Below are positions 23,378 through 32,600 of a stretch of 36,596 nt of DNA, in pieces. The DNA comes from Aneurinibacillus terranovensis DSM 18919 (GTDB lineage: Bacteria > Bacillota > Bacilli > Aneurinibacillales > Aneurinibacillaceae): positions 1 to 36,596 of the forward strand of contig NZ_AUMJ01000060.1 in assembly GCF_000430625.1 (NCBI RefSeq). Reading direction: 5' to 3'. Numbering within the stretch: the stretch's first letter is position 1; each line of letters opens with the position of its first letter. The notes beneath the pieces are model-generated. The model did no database searches and was not told the origin of the DNA. It saw only the letters and a list, made by a program, of their open reading frames with translations. The position numbers and the translations under genes were made by a program.

Positions 23378-24310
23378 ATGAGCAATATTTATGACGGTAC
23401 GTATATGTGGATATGGCAAGCTGACAAAATTTACGGCGGCGATGTACAACAGATGGTCACAAATGCGACATCCCTTGGCCTGAAAGGTGTACTTATTAAA
23501 TTTGCTGACGGTAGTCTGGCAAGGGACTCTGCCAGCCAATCGTACATGCAGCAATTTAAAAGGCTAGTGGGCCCTTTTAAAGCAGCCGGTTTCACAGTGG
23601 GGGGATGGATATACCAGTATTTAACTGATGTAGCCGGCGAAGTGGATGCATGTGCCCAGGCGATACAAGCAGGTGCCGACTGGATTGTGATTGACTCTGA
23701 GAGTGAAATAAACGGAAAAGCAGCTCAGGTTGCGCAATTTGGACAACGTTTGAGGGCACGCTTTCCCAACGTCACTGTTGGCCTTTCTTCTTTTGCGATT
23801 GCTGATTACCATTCGGAAGTTCCGTATCAGGAGTATGCGAAGTTTGTCGACGTTATGATGCCACAGATCTACTGGGGAGAAATGGGATGGGATGTCGGAG
23901 TTGCCTTTCAGGCTTCCGTTACATCTTACAAAAAAATAGGGAAGCCTATCGCTCCAAGCGGGCAGGCATTTGGGAACGTACAGCCGGCAGACATGGCACG
24001 GTTCGTTCAATTATGCGGAAATGCCAGATTCTCACACATAAGCTGGTGGGATTGGCAGGAAGCTTCTCCATCACAGTTAAACGCGATTAAAGCCAATCGT
24101 ATGGTGCCTTCTGATCCGCAGCCTGCCAATCATATAGCCAGAGATGTACCGGACAATGCCTGGTATGCAAAAGCCGTGCAGTACGTTTTACAGAACAATT
24201 TGATGTCAACAAACGAATCCGGAAATTTTAATCCCGATCAGCCGGCGACCCGGGCAATGCTTGCGCAGGTACTGTACAACTTATCCCTAAAAAATGGGGG
24301 AGGTTCATGA
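23378..24310 (+). CDS. Lysin-like TIM-barrel glycoside hydrolase with a C-terminal SLH domain
   Basis: 310 aa, no signal peptide. Residues 1-240 form a GH25-like or related TIM barrel: MWIWQADKIYGGD, then GLKGVLIKFADG, AGFTVGGWIYQYL, GADWIVIDSESE with acidic residues at the end of a strand, MMPQIYWGEMGW, and FSHISWWDWQEAS. Residues about 252-305 are one S-layer-homology domain (DVPDNAWYAKAVQYVLQNNL, FNPDQPATRAMLAQVLYNLS), which would bind pyruvylated cell-wall polymer. Lack of a signal peptide plus an overlapping holin gene indicates a phage-type lysis module. The family of the catalytic part is uncertain. The start is ATG 23378 after GGGAGGGAG. Confidence 0.75.
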   Translation: MSNIYDGTYMWIWQADKIYGGDVQQMVTNATSLGLKGVLIKFADGSLARDSASQSYMQQFKRLVGPFKAAGFTVGGWIYQYLTDVAGEVDACAQAIQAGADWIVIDSESEINGKAAQVAQFGQRLRARFPNVTVGLSSFAIADYHSEVPYQEYAKFVDVMMPQIYWGEMGWDVGVAFQASVTSYKKIGKPIAPSGQAFGNVQPADMARFVQLCGNARFSHISWWDWQEASPSQLNAIKANRMVPSDPQPANHIARDVPDNAWYAKAVQYVLQNNLMSTNESGNFNPDQPATRAMLAQVLYNLSLKNGGGS

Positions 24311-24780
24311 TGCAAGAACAAATCCTGCTGTATACCCAGATGATCGTTTCCATTGTGTTGGTCAGTTTAGTAGGCGCGATCCTTCGTGCCTTATTTAAAA
24401 AGTTGGAAGATTATATAGCCAATCGCTTACCGAAAGATGAAGCGCAGAAGGTAAATGACTTCATCGATGTAATTGAAAGGCTCACAGAGGCGGCCGTGCA
24501 GGATTCGAACAGCAGAATTGTAAGCGGGTTGAAACAGCATAATCTTTTTACCAGGGAAACCGGAGAAGCTGTTAAGCAGGCTGTGATTCAAGATGTCATT
24601 AAAAATTTAGGTCCATTGTCAGAAAAGGCCTCTATGATGGGCCCGCTAGAAAACATTATCGGGCATATGGTTGAAAAGCACGTACAAAACACAAAAAATC
24701 AGGTGAATCAAACGATAGCGAATAAACCGGATCAAGCCACGCCGCAAACCGGTCATTGCGCCAGGCTTTTGCTCCCATAA
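24307..24780 (+). CDS. LLH-family holin-like protein
   Basis: 157 aa with one N-terminal transmembrane helix (MIVSIVLVSLVGAILRALF, about residues 12-30) and a long charged amphipathic helical region (KLEDYIANRLPKDEAQKVND and onward). This layout matches LLH-type phage holins, which are anchored by a single N-terminal segment. It overlaps the lysin stop codon (ATGA), so it is translationally coupled. The C terminus (QTGHCARLLLP) has a different composition and may have been altered by a rearrangement. The start could be either ATG 24307 or ATG 24310. Confidence 0.7.
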   Translation: MMQEQILLYTQMIVSIVLVSLVGAILRALFKKLEDYIANRLPKDEAQKVNDFIDVIERLTEAAVQDSNSRIVSGLKQHNLFTRETGEAVKQAVIQDVIKNLGPLSEKASMMGPLENIIGHMVEKHVQNTKNQVNQTIANKPDQATPQTGHCARLLLP

Positions 24781-24894
24781 GTATCTGAAGAAAATAGAGA
24801 AGTCCGCTCCATTTTGTCGGTCCGAACTTCCGGTCACTAAGCGGCCGTTTCGCTACCCTGCAGAAAAAGGACGAGCGGCAACGCCCGCGAGTTT

Positions 24895-25032
24895 TTCTTA
24901 TATATTTCAAAGCTCCAGCAATGCGATGAGATACAGGGGTATTTATTTAGCGAACCGCTGCCTGTGGAAGAATTCGAGAGTTGGTTGAAGGAGCCGAAAC
25001 ATGCCATGCTAAAAAGTCTTAAAAAATGTTAG
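24895..25032 (+). pseudogene. C-terminal remnant of an EAL-domain c-di-GMP phosphodiesterase gene
   Basis: From 24913 the plus strand reads LQQCDEIQGYLFSEPLPVEE, then FESWLKEPKHAMLKSLKKC, and a stop at 25030-25032. GCDEIQGYLFSxPLP is the hallmark end of EAL domains, where the last conserved strand and helix lie. Nothing upstream in this frame continues the domain, and there is no start signal, so only the last 40 or so codons remain. The stretch 24781-24894 between the holin gene and this scrap holds no gene that I can see. Confidence 0.75.
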
Positions 25033-25125
25033 TTTCCATGTATTTTTTTCCTTGTAATTTGGCAATGATGTGTAATAATAAGAACATATATTCCATTTAC
25101 TCTGTAACCATTGGAGGAAAAGAAG

Positions 25126-25419
25126 ATGAATAAAACTGAATTAATAGCTAAAGTTGCGGAAGCAGCGGATATGACGAAGAAGGATGCAACGCAAGTGGTG
25201 GAGGCTACATTTGATGCGATCGCAGGGGCGTTAAAAGCTGGCGAAAAAGTTCAATTAATTGGTTTCGGCAATTTTGAAGTCCGTGAGCGCGCCGCCCGCA
25301 AAGGACGCAATCCGCAAACCGGGCAGGAAATTGATATAGCGGCCAGCAAAATACCGGCCTTTTCACCCGGAAAAGGATTAAAGGACGCTGTCAACGGAAG
25401 AGAGACGGTTCAGTCATAA
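25126..25419 (+). CDS. hupB: HU-family DNA-binding protein
   Basis: 97 aa, the bacterial HU/IHF histone-like fold: [20 protein letters not shown] at the N terminus, [20 protein letters not shown] with the conserved [16 protein letters not shown] in the beta arm with its intercalating Pro, and [13 protein letters not shown] at the end. A short ETVQS tail makes it a little longer than HBsu. It wraps and bends chromosomal DNA. The start is ATG 25126 with GGAGG 8 nt before it. Single-gene unit. Confidence 0.95.
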   Translation: MNKTELIAKVAEAADMTKKDATQVVEATFDAIAGALKAGEKVQLIGFGNFEVRERAARKGRNPQTGQEIDIAASKIPAFSPGKGLKDAVNGRETVQS

Positions 25420-25437
25420 GCGATTGCAGAGTCTATG

Positions 25438-25470
25438 AAAAGCTGCCTCATGTGAGGCAGCTTTTCTTTA
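25438..25470 (+). terminator. Terminator after the HU gene
   Basis: AAAAGCTGCCTCA and TGAGGCAGCTTTT form a 13-bp perfect stem with a 2-nt apex, followed by CTTTA. Confidence 0.9.
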
Positions 25471-25564
25471 CTATCAGCCAATATGTATATGTCTTGATAT
25501 TTTTTTTTCATTGATATACCGGAAAGAATCAGGCATAATAATTTTAAATGTGTATATTGAACCT

Positions 25565-25687
25565 TTAAATTAGCCCCGTGAGGTTGACAAGGTAACCGGA
25601 CTTACTTTTTGACGGGAGGCGCATGCCTTCTGTTGAAGATGTGCTCATATGGCCTTTGTCAGCACGTGCTACAAAGGCCATTTTTAT
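25565..25687 (+). ncRNA. PyrR-binding attenuator leader of codB-codA
   Basis: The leader contains AGCCCCGTGAGGTT (25572-25585) followed by GACAAGG, closely matching the PyrR RNA-binding loop (AR-UCC-N-G-N-GAGGYU) of Bacillus pyr leaders. GACGGGAGGCGCATGCC (from 25611) matches the segment that follows in those leaders. A terminator comes next: ATGGCCTTTGT (25649-25659) pairs with ACAAAGGCCAT (25671-25681), then TTTTATTT. In this mechanism PyrR with UMP stabilises the first hairpin and lets the terminator form, so codBA would be expressed when pyrimidines are scarce. The alternative antiterminator pairing was not worked out in detail. Confidence 0.85.
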
Positions 25688-25722
25688 TTGTTTTAACTCG
25701 AAAATAGAATGGAGGAATAACA

Positions 25723-27114
25723 ATGGAGGAAAAAGGGCAACGAAGCCAAGAAATAGAGAAAGAGTATGGGGCTGTAGAAGCAGTTCCACAGCACGCGAGG
25801 AACGTAGAATTCTGGGACATGGTCGCCACTTGGATTGGCGCGAATGCAAATAATGGTTCCTGGTATGTGGGTGGAGTTGTCGCGGGTACCGCGTTTGCCG
25901 GATCTGTTTACGTTACTTTGATAGCCAATCCGATTGCCTATTTAATTATGGCGCTTATCGGATATATCGGATACAAAGTAGGCACCTCGACAATGGCATT
26001 AACACGTCCATCCTTCGGGATACGCGGTAGTTATTTGCCCTCCGTTCTTAATACAACCCAATTTATCGGTTGGACGGCAGTGAACACATTCATTGCGGCC
26101 ATCTCTATCAGTTTTATATGCAAAGGCTGGCTTGGATGGCCTGCTTTTGGGGAACCTGGCGGCGGTAAAACGATGTTATTCGGTATTATTGTTATGAGTA
26201 TTCTGCACTTATTGTCCATCGCCACCGGCCACAAATCCGTAAAAATGGTAGAGCGGATTGGTGTTGTTTTTATTTTAATTCTAGGTGTATGGGAAACGGT
26301 CGTTGTTTTACGAAGTGTTTCCTTTGCAGAAATTGTGCACTGGCAGCCACCGACGGATAAAAGAATGCCAATAGGCGCGGCTATGGATGCCATGGCTGCT
26401 TTCAGTCTGGGATGGGTTCCGGCGATTGCCGAATTTACCCGTTATGGAAAAACGAAAAGAACATCCACGATTGCACCAATGATTGGTGCCAATGTTGCAC
26501 TATTCTGGTTTGCCTTTATTGGAATTATTGCCACGATAGGAACGGCTATTTCCACGGGAACATACGACCCGAATAATTCAGACCCAAGTTCAATTGCCAG
26601 TAAACTGGGGCTTGGAGTTGTCGCTCTGTTAGTCATTATTTTAACGAGTACGACGGCAAACGCGGTAAATTTAATGGCCGCGGGGATTTCGTTAACGAAT
26701 ATTACAAAGAAAATCAAACCGATTGCAGCGCTCTGGCTTGTTACGATTCTTGCTGCCATACTCACGGTTGTACCGCTTTATTTAAGCAGTTTTTTGGAAT
26801 CATTTACGGCCTTTTTAGATTATATCGGTATGGTGTTTGGTCCGATCTTTTCTATCACGATTGTGGATTACTACCTAATTCGAAAGCGAAACTATGAGGC
26901 GGCGATTTTCGATGATAAGCGGGGGAAATACTGGTACCAATCCGGGTTTAACTGGGCTGCCATGGTCACGTGGGTCATCGGTGTTGTTGTTTTTTTGCTC
27001 TTGCGCCATCTATCCGCTTTTACAAGTTCAATTGGTGCGACCTATCCGGCGATTGTATTTAGCGGCATTATCTATTACATTTTAAGTAATTTGATGAAGA
27101 AGGGGCGCTTATAA
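25723..27114 (+). CDS. codB: NCS1-family cytosine permease (CodB-like)
   Basis: 463-aa transporter with about 12 hydrophobic helices. NCS1 blocks are visible: [20 protein letters not shown] in TM1, [20 protein letters not shown] in the TM3 region, [16 protein letters not shown], and [20 protein letters not shown]. It sits directly before codA and ends on the codA start codon, so cytosine is the likely substrate. The start is ATG 25723 after ATGGAGGAA. The PyrR attenuator upstream ties it to pyrimidine salvage. Confidence 0.9.
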   Translation: MEEKGQRSQEIEKEYGAVEAVPQHARNVEFWDMVATWIGANANNGSWYVGGVVAGTAFAGSVYVTLIANPIAYLIMALIGYIGYKVGTSTMALTRPSFGIRGSYLPSVLNTTQFIGWTAVNTFIAAISISFICKGWLGWPAFGEPGGGKTMLFGIIVMSILHLLSIATGHKSVKMVERIGVVFILILGVWETVVVLRSVSFAEIVHWQPPTDKRMPIGAAMDAMAAFSLGWVPAIAEFTRYGKTKRTSTIAPMIGANVALFWFAFIGIIATIGTAISTGTYDPNNSDPSSIASKLGLGVVALLVIILTSTTANAVNLMAAGISLTNITKKIKPIAALWLVTILAAILTVVPLYLSSFLESFTAFLDYIGMVFGPIFSITIVDYYLIRKRNYEAAIFDDKRGKYWYQSGFNWAAMVTWVIGVVVFLLLRHLSAFTSSIGATYPAIVFSGIIYYILSNLMKKGRL

Positions 27115-28385
27115 TGTTCATTAAAAATGCACGGTTACGAAATAAAAACGGGCTCTGGAACCTTTTAATCAAGGATGGTAAGATTGCCCGTATCTCAGAA
27201 GAAGTATCAAGCGACGATGAATCGGAAGAGATGATAGATGCTCAGGGAGGATTAGTTCTTCCCCCTTTTATCGAGCCGCATATCCATCTCGATACAACCC
27301 TGACAGCCGGCGAACCGCGCTGGAATATAAGCGGAACCTTATTCGAAGGAATCGAGCGCTGGTCCGAACGTAAGAAGCTGCTATCAAAAGAGGATGTAAA
27401 GCAGCGGGCGACTACGGCCTTGAAGTGGCAGCTGGCACAGGGAATTCAATTCGTCCGGACGCATGTGGATGTGACAGATCCGGAACTGGTGGCCCTGCAG
27501 GCTATGCTGGAAGTAAAGGAAGAGATGGCTCCGTTTGTTGATGTGCAGATTGTCGCCTTTCCTCAGGAAGGAATACACTCATATCCGAATGGGCTGGCCT
27601 TGTTGGAAGAGTCGCTCCGCATGGGCGCCGATGTCGTAGGCGGCATTCCTCATTATGAATTTACAAGAGAGTATGGCGTAGATTCTTTGAAAAAGGTGTT
27701 TGAACTTGCGGCCAAGTACGATAGGCTAGTTGACATTCACTGCGACGAAATTGATGATGAACAATCCCGCTTTCTTGAAGTGGTGGCAGCGGAAGCCTAC
27801 CGCTATGGTATTGGGGAAAAGGTAACGGCCAGCCATACGACCGCCATGCATTCGTACAACAATGCGTATACCTCTAAACTGTTCAGGATATTGAAGCTGT
27901 CCAACATTAATTTTGTCGCGAATCCACTGGTCAACATTCACCTTCAGGGGCGTTTTGATACGTATCCAAAGCGCCGTGGTGTTACCCGGGTTAAAGAATT
28001 ACTTGAGGCAGGGCTCAATGTATGCTTCGGTCATGATGATATTTTTGATCCGTGGTATCCGCTCGGGACGGGCAACATGCTGCAAGTCCTCCATATGGGG
28101 ATTCACGTATGCCAGCTAATGGGATACGAGCAAATCTTGAATTCGATCGACTTAATCACGAACAACAGCGCTAAGACCCTCTATATTCAGGATCGGTATG
28201 GGGTGGAAGAAGGGAAATCAGGGAATCTCATTATTTTGCCGGCTGAAAATGAATATGATGCTATTCGCCGTCAGGTGCCCGTTCGGTACTCGATAAGAAA
28301 CGGCGAAGTCATTGCGGAAACAAGGCCAAGTGAAACCATGCTGCGTCTGAGTGGTAATGAAGAAAGAATAAGTTTTCAAAAGTAA
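27114..28385 (+). CDS. codA: Cytosine deaminase (CodA-like amidohydrolase)
   Basis: 423-aa metal-dependent amidohydrolase converting cytosine to uracil and ammonia. Metal ligands are [10 protein letters not shown] (His-x-His), the His in DIHCDEIDD, the His in [12 protein letters not shown], and the Asp in [15 protein letters not shown], as in E. coli Cod[10 protein letters not shown] is also typical. Its ATG shares one base with the codB stop (TAATG), so the two are coupled. Creatinine- or isoguanine-type activity cannot be excluded from sequence. Confidence 0.92.
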   Translation: MFIKNARLRNKNGLWNLLIKDGKIARISEEVSSDDESEEMIDAQGGLVLPPFIEPHIHLDTTLTAGEPRWNISGTLFEGIERWSERKKLLSKEDVKQRATTALKWQLAQGIQFVRTHVDVTDPELVALQAMLEVKEEMAPFVDVQIVAFPQEGIHSYPNGLALLEESLRMGADVVGGIPHYEFTREYGVDSLKKVFELAAKYDRLVDIHCDEIDDEQSRFLEVVAAEAYRYGIGEKVTASHTTAMHSYNNAYTSKLFRILKLSNINFVANPLVNIHLQGRFDTYPKRRGVTRVKELLEAGLNVCFGHDDIFDPWYPLGTGNMLQVLHMGIHVCQLMGYEQILNSIDLITNNSAKTLYIQDRYGVEEGKSGNLIILPAENEYDAIRRQVPVRYSIRNGEVIAETRPSETMLRLSGNEERISFQK

Positions 28386-28400
28386 TATTGCCTTTTACTA

Positions 28401-28440
28401 AGCTCGTATCACTTTTACAGTTGTTACGGGCTGTTTTTTT
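28401..28440 (+). terminator. Terminator of the codB-codA operon
   Basis: AGCTCGTATCA and TGTTACGGGCT pair imperfectly around CTTTTACAGT, followed by seven T. Confidence 0.75.
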
Positions 28441-28507
28441 GATTTAACACGGAACAATTACCGCTTGTTTTTTTTATCAGAAAAATTTACTATAATATAA
28501 ATGCTTT

Positions 28508-28538
28508 AAATTCGGAACTTATAAACCAAAATTCGGAA
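28508..28538. promoter_or_regulatory. Direct repeat upstream of the iclR-type gene, candidate operator
   Basis: AAATTCGGAA occurs exactly at 28508-28517 and 28529-28538, 21 bp apart, which is two helical turns. A TATAAT at 28491-28496 lies just upstream, so the repeats would fall around the transcription start, fitting autoregulation by the IclR-family product. A standard-spaced -35 was not found. Confidence 0.5.
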
Positions 28539-28550
28539 TGAGGTGCCGGA

Positions 28551-29312
28551 GTGGGGGAAAAGAATAAAACGATCGTGAAATCAATGGAAGTGCTTAGCCT
28601 GTTTTATAAAAACGAACAATTAAGCTTGCAGGACATGGTAGAATTGTCCGGGAGGCCAAAGACGTCTATCTACCGGCTCGTTGGCTCTCTTGAAGAAATG
28701 GGCTTTCTTCAGAAAAATGAAAGCGGAAAATATGTACTCGGGCTTATTTTTCTCCAGCTTGGCCATCTTGTGGCAGAACGTCTTGACATCAGGCAGATTT
28801 CTTTGCCGGTTATGCGCGCGCTGCGGGATGATGTCGGCGAGGCGGTGAATCTCATCATGCAGGACGGCAAGGAAGCCATTTATATTGAAAAAGTGGATAC
28901 GATGCAGCCGGTCCGTGTGTATACGCAAATTGGACGCCGGGCCCCTTTATATGCCGGAGCCTGTCCCCGGATTCTTCTCGCTTTTCTGTCGAGAACGGAA
29001 CAGGATGAGTATATAAACCATACGGAGATGAAAGCCATCGCTTCCGGCACTCTAACAGACCCGGCTGAGCTGCGGTCCGTACTGGATCAGTCGAGAGTGC
29101 TTGGGTACTCCGTTAGCCATTCGGAATTGGAAGATCATACTTCGGCGGTGGCGGTTCCGATCTTTAACCATGCCGGAGAGGTGGCGGCAGGCTTGAGCAT
29201 TGCCGGTCCGGAAGGGCGGTTTAAGCAGGAGAGGCTGCCACAACTAGTGGAAAAAGTAAAGCAAGCCGCCAACCAAATATCACAAAAATTAGGATGGGTA
29301 TACAATAAATAG
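28551..29312 (+). CDS. IclR-family transcriptional regulator
   Basis: 253 aa. The N-terminal winged helix-turn-helix is LSLQDMVELSGRPKTSIYRL (about residues 24-45) followed by LEEMGFLQKNESGKYVLG. The C-terminal IclR effector domain includes GEAVNLIMQDGKEAIYIEKV, GRRAPLYAGACPRILLAFLS and HTSAVAVPIFNHAGEVAAGL. The start is GTG 28551 after GAGGTG. It lies between codBA and pxpBCA and reads in the same direction as pxpB, 27 bp upstream of it, so it most likely controls the pxp genes and itself. Confidence 0.9.
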   Translation: MGEKNKTIVKSMEVLSLFYKNEQLSLQDMVELSGRPKTSIYRLVGSLEEMGFLQKNESGKYVLGLIFLQLGHLVAERLDIRQISLPVMRALRDDVGEAVNLIMQDGKEAIYIEKVDTMQPVRVYTQIGRRAPLYAGACPRILLAFLSRTEQDEYINHTEMKAIASGTLTDPAELRSVLDQSRVLGYSVSHSELEDHTSAVAVPIFNHAGEVAAGLSIAGPEGRFKQERLPQLVEKVKQAANQISQKLGWVYNK

Positions 29313-29339
29313 GATGCCGTTAAAAGAGGGGGTGAAAAA

Positions 29340-30071
29340 ATGGAATTCTTTCCGCTTGGCGATTCGGCAGTGGTGATTCAAGTGGGCGATTCTATAGATG
29401 AAACTGTTCATCATAAAGTGCGAATATTGTCCGCCTATCTCGAAGATCACCCGTTCCCCGGCATGATTGAATATGTCCCGGCTTTTACAACGGTGACCGT
29501 TTTTTATGACCCGGTCCGATTTTGCGATTCGGTTTGTCATTCGAAACCTGTCGGCAATCAACTACACCCTTCCCCTTATACACGGGTTTGTGCCCTTCTG
29601 GAGCAGATGCTAATGAACCTCGATAACAAATCGAATGAACAGCAGAGAACGGTGCAAATTCCGGTTTGTTACGGGGGAGAATTCGGTCCGGATTTGGAAG
29701 ACGTAGCGGAAATGAATGGACTTACAACGGATGAAGTGATTGCGATTCACAGCGGAAATGAATATCTTGTCTATATGATTGGATTTGCGCCCGGTTTTCC
29801 GTACCTCGGTGGAATGTCAGAAAGAATTGCCGCGGCGCGGCGCTCTTCTCCGCGCATGGTGATTCCGGCAGGATCTGTAGGAATTGCCGGGATGCAGACG
29901 GGGGTTTATCCGATAGAAACGCCCGGAGGATGGCAGGTCATTGGACGGACACCTGTTGGTCTGTTTAAACCGGATGAACATCCTCCGACTCTTCTCCGTG
30001 CGGGGGACAGGATTCGATTCCACCCGGTTACCCGGGAAGAATATGAGAGATGGAAGGGGGCAGAAGGTTGA
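29340..30071 (+). CDS. pxpB: 5-oxoprolinase subunit PxpB (KipI-like)
   Basis: 243 aa of the KipI/PxpB family: FFPLGDSAVVIQVGDSID at the N terminus, VPAFTTVTVFYDP, and IGFAPGFPYLGGMS then VIPAGSVGIAGMQTGVYPIE, the cyclophilin-like signature. With PxpC and PxpA it forms an ATP-dependent 5-oxoprolinase that opens 5-oxoproline to glutamate. In B. subtilis the homologue KipI also inhibits sporulation kinase KinA. The start is ATG 29340 after GAGGGGGTG. It overlaps pxpC by 4 bp. Confidence 0.93.
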   Translation: MEFFPLGDSAVVIQVGDSIDETVHHKVRILSAYLEDHPFPGMIEYVPAFTTVTVFYDPVRFCDSVCHSKPVGNQLHPSPYTRVCALLEQMLMNLDNKSNEQQRTVQIPVCYGGEFGPDLEDVAEMNGLTTDEVIAIHSGNEYLVYMIGFAPGFPYLGGMSERIAAARRSSPRMVIPAGSVGIAGMQTGVYPIETPGGWQVIGRTPVGLFKPDEHPPTLLRAGDRIRFHPVTREEYERWKGAEG

Positions 30072-31069
30072 ATATAAACGTGCTACGCCCCGGACTTCTT
30101 ACAACGGTTCAGGATGCTGGCCGATACGGTTTTCAAAAGTACGGTGTTATTGTCGGCGGAGCGATGGATTTGTTTGCGCTGCGCATGGCCAACATACTGG
30201 TCGGTAACGAGGAAGCGGCAGCCGGATTAGAGATGACAGTAATGGGACCGGCGCTGGAGTTTACAGACGATGCGTTGATCGCGATCTGCGGCGGTAGTCT
30301 TTCCCCAGCTGTTAATGGACAGGTAGTCCCGGAGTGGCGTCCCGTATATGTAAAAAAGGGAGCGGTACTGACGTTTGAAGGCTTAGTATCAGGTTGCCGG
30401 GCATACCTCGCCATAGCGGGCGGCTTTCATGTCCCACAGATTCTCGGAAGTTATAGCACGTACTTGCGGGCGGGGATTGGCGGTTATGAAGGACGGGCGT
30501 TAAAAAAGGGTGACGTATTACAGGGCAATTCCCCTTCTGATTGGGCTCGTAGACAGATGTTATCCCTGAAAAAAGCAGAATTTTCATATGGTGCGGTAGC
30601 GGATTGGGGGATAAGCTTTGAACTGGTGCCTGCGTACAGCAGCCAGCCGGTTGTCCGCGTTCTCCGAGGGGCCCAGTTTGAAGCGTTCACGTCGGAGAGC
30701 CGAAAGAAATTTTTTGAAACGCCATACCGGGTGACCCCGCAGTCGGATCGGATGGGATACAGGCTTTCCGGGGAAAAGATGGAGCTATCTTCCCCGCTGG
30801 AACTTATCTCAGAGGCGGTTTCGGCAGGAACCATTCAGGTTCCGCCGGAAGGTCAGCCCATTATACTGCTCTCTGATCGGCAGACAACCGGGGGATACCC
30901 GAAAGTCGCCCACATCATTACCGTAGATTTACCGGTGATCGCCCAGACAAAGCCAGGGGAGAGCGTGAGGTTTCAACAAGTGTCTCTTGAGGAAGCTCAT
31001 GCACTGTATATCAAGAGGGAAAGGGATATTAAGCAAGTAAAGCAGGCCATTGCGCTGCGAAATCCATAG
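30068..31069 (+). CDS. pxpC: 5-oxoprolinase subunit PxpC (KipA/biotin-dependent carboxyltransferase-like)
   Basis: 333 aa. Family blocks are [20 protein letters not shown], then [52 protein letters not shown] and [19 protein letters not shown] 30068 is taken as start because GGGGG at 30056-30060 stands 7 nt before it and the codon overlaps the pxpB stop (TTGA). An in-frame ATG at 30050 would give a longer overlap. It pairs with PxpB. Confidence 0.93.
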   Translation: MNINVLRPGLLTTVQDAGRYGFQKYGVIVGGAMDLFALRMANILVGNEEAAAGLEMTVMGPALEFTDDALIAICGGSLSPAVNGQVVPEWRPVYVKKGAVLTFEGLVSGCRAYLAIAGGFHVPQILGSYSTYLRAGIGGYEGRALKKGDVLQGNSPSDWARRQMLSLKKAEFSYGAVADWGISFELVPAYSSQPVVRVLRGAQFEAFTSESRKKFFETPYRVTPQSDRMGYRLSGEKMELSSPLELISEAVSAGTIQVPPEGQPIILLSDRQTTGGYPKVAHIITVDLPVIAQTKPGESVRFQQVSLEEAHALYIKRERDIKQVKQAIALRNP

Positions 31070-31079
31070 GGGGAGAGAG

Positions 31080-31847
31080 ATGTATCAGGTAGATTTAAAC
31101 TGCGATATGGGCGAAGGTTTCGGTGCCTATCCAATGGGAACCGATGACGAAATCCTTTCCATTGTTACTTCCGCAAACATTGCCTGCGGCTTTCATGCGG
31201 GTGATCCGTCTGTTATGCGTAAAACAGTATGCCTTGCGCTAGAAAAAGGAGTGGCGATTGGAGCTCATCCCGGCTTGCCGGACCTCGTTGGATTTGGAAG
31301 AAGAAATATGGATATTTCTCCACAGGAAGCGTATGACATGGTTGTATACCAGATTGGCGCATTAGGCGGGTTTGTTAAAGCGGAAGGGGGAAGAATGCAG
31401 CACGTCAAGCCACATGGGGCTCTTTACAACATGGCCGCAAAAAATTTTCCATTGGCGGAAGCGATTGCTGAAGCGGTGTACAAGGTGGATCCGGAGTTAG
31501 TTCTTTTCGGCTTGTCCGGAAGCGAGCTTATCCGGGCAGGACAGAAAGCCGGTCTTTCTACGGCGAGTGAAGTTTTTGCGGATCGTACATACCAGCAGGA
31601 TGGGTCGCTTACACCCCGCCGCCAATCGAATGCCTTGATTACCGACACGGAACAGGCAGTCAGCCAGGTTATTCGCATGGTGAAGGAAGGAAAAGTGTGT
31701 GCTGTTCAGGGAGAAGATGTTGTTCTTCAAGCGAATACGATCTGTATTCATGGGGACGGAACACACGCCCTGCAGTTCGCCCGGCAGATTCGCCAGCGTC
31801 TACTGGGTGCAGGTGTACAGGTTCAAGCTGTTGGACATAAAAAGTAA
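31080..31847 (+). CDS. pxpA: 5-oxoprolinase subunit PxpA (LamB/YcsF family)
   Basis: 255 aa with [20 protein letters not shown] at the start, [44 protein letters not shown] and [17 protein letters not shown], the full LamB/YcsF pattern with its metal-type Asp and His residues. It supplies the 5-oxoproline-binding part of the enzyme. The start is ATG 31080 after GGGGGAGAGAG; an in-frame ATG at 31050 lies inside pxpC. It closes the iclR-pxpB-pxpC-pxpA unit. Confidence 0.94.
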   Translation: MYQVDLNCDMGEGFGAYPMGTDDEILSIVTSANIACGFHAGDPSVMRKTVCLALEKGVAIGAHPGLPDLVGFGRRNMDISPQEAYDMVVYQIGALGGFVKAEGGRMQHVKPHGALYNMAAKNFPLAEAIAEAVYKVDPELVLFGLSGSELIRAGQKAGLSTASEVFADRTYQQDGSLTPRRQSNALITDTEQAVSQVIRMVKEGKVCAVQGEDVVLQANTICIHGDGTHALQFARQIRQRLLGAGVQVQAVGHKK

Positions 31848-32011
31848 TGGGATGCAACGAGTGAGGGCATTGAACTATAGAAATTTAGATAAAGAGAAAG
31901 AGAAAAACTAACCGGGGTGTTTTTGGGATGTCAAACCAGAAATTATGACTACCATACGCCTGGCTATCTGTTTATTATCCACTAGCTGATAGCAGTTAGT
32001 ATATTATAGGC

Positions 32012-32051
32012 AAAAAGCTCACGTCCAAATTAGAGAGGCGTGAGCTTTTTT
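32012..32051 (+). terminator. Terminator after the pxp operon
   Basis: AAAAAGCTCACG and CGTGAGCTTTTT form a 12-bp perfect stem with a 15-nt loop and one more T. It lies 165 bp after pxpA; the stretch between (31848-32011) holds no gene that I can see. Confidence 0.85.
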
Positions 32052-32121
32052 GTAAATGGTAGCATTTATCCCGCAAAAAAGCCTTTTTCTGTTGTTCACT
32101 TCTCGCCACTTGCAATAAAGA

Positions 32122-32393
32122 TTACGAGACTTTTCTTCTTGCTTTATTGCGATTTATATAGTGCATCAAAATAACAGCAATGATTCCAAAGAAAGAGGTT
32201 ACCGATATCCCAGATCCTATACTAAGGAACCCAAATCAATACGAAAACCAAAGGGAATTAGAATAAGTCCGGTAGCTATTGAAATGGAGGGAGGATAAAT
32301 TATCAATTTCTTTGTAAATGGAAACGAATTAAGAATACATGAGATTAGAAAAGCTATCGCTCCAATTATTAATACTATATTCATAGGGGTCAC
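32122..32393 (-). pseudogene. Small multi-TM membrane protein gene with an apparent frameshift
   Basis: From GTG 32393 (AGGAGG 8 nt upstream) the minus strand encodes TPMNIVLIIGAIAFLISCIL, then FPFTKKLIIYPPSISIATGL and GFRIDLGS, stopping at 32217-32219. One base out of frame, the reading continues GFLSIGSGISVTSFFGIIAV then ILMHYINRNKARRKVS and stops at 32122. Joined near 32225, the product would be about 88 aa with three membrane helices and a basic C terminus. It is either a decayed gene, a sequencing error or two overlapping small genes. The family is not recognised. Confidence 0.5.
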
Positions 32394-32402
32394 AGAAAGC
32401 AC

Positions 32403-32600
32403 CTCCTATTCTTACTTATTATAATTGCTCTTTATACTGTAAATGCTTGAAAGGTATCGTTGTATCCATATTGAGTTAGAAGTATTTGAATATCTTCATG
32501 TGAGAGAGTGTTACGTTAGGTTCATCTTCTCTGACCAGTTTACGATATCAAGTTGATGCTAGTTTTTCAATATATGCAAACATTCAATATAAAAAAGTAT
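32403..32600. other. AT-rich intergenic stretch with TTCAATATA repeats
   Basis: No gene is seen between the small membrane protein gene and the cysteine-rich peptide gene. TTCAATATA occurs twice near 32566-32590, and related ATATATTGA and CCAATATAA copies follow into the promoter region (32609-32634). They may be binding sites for one regulator. Confidence 0.4.

Noticed and set aside
24646-24910. Minus-strand ORFs after the holin gene
   Set aside because: They overlap the holin gene and lack start signals and any familiar motif.
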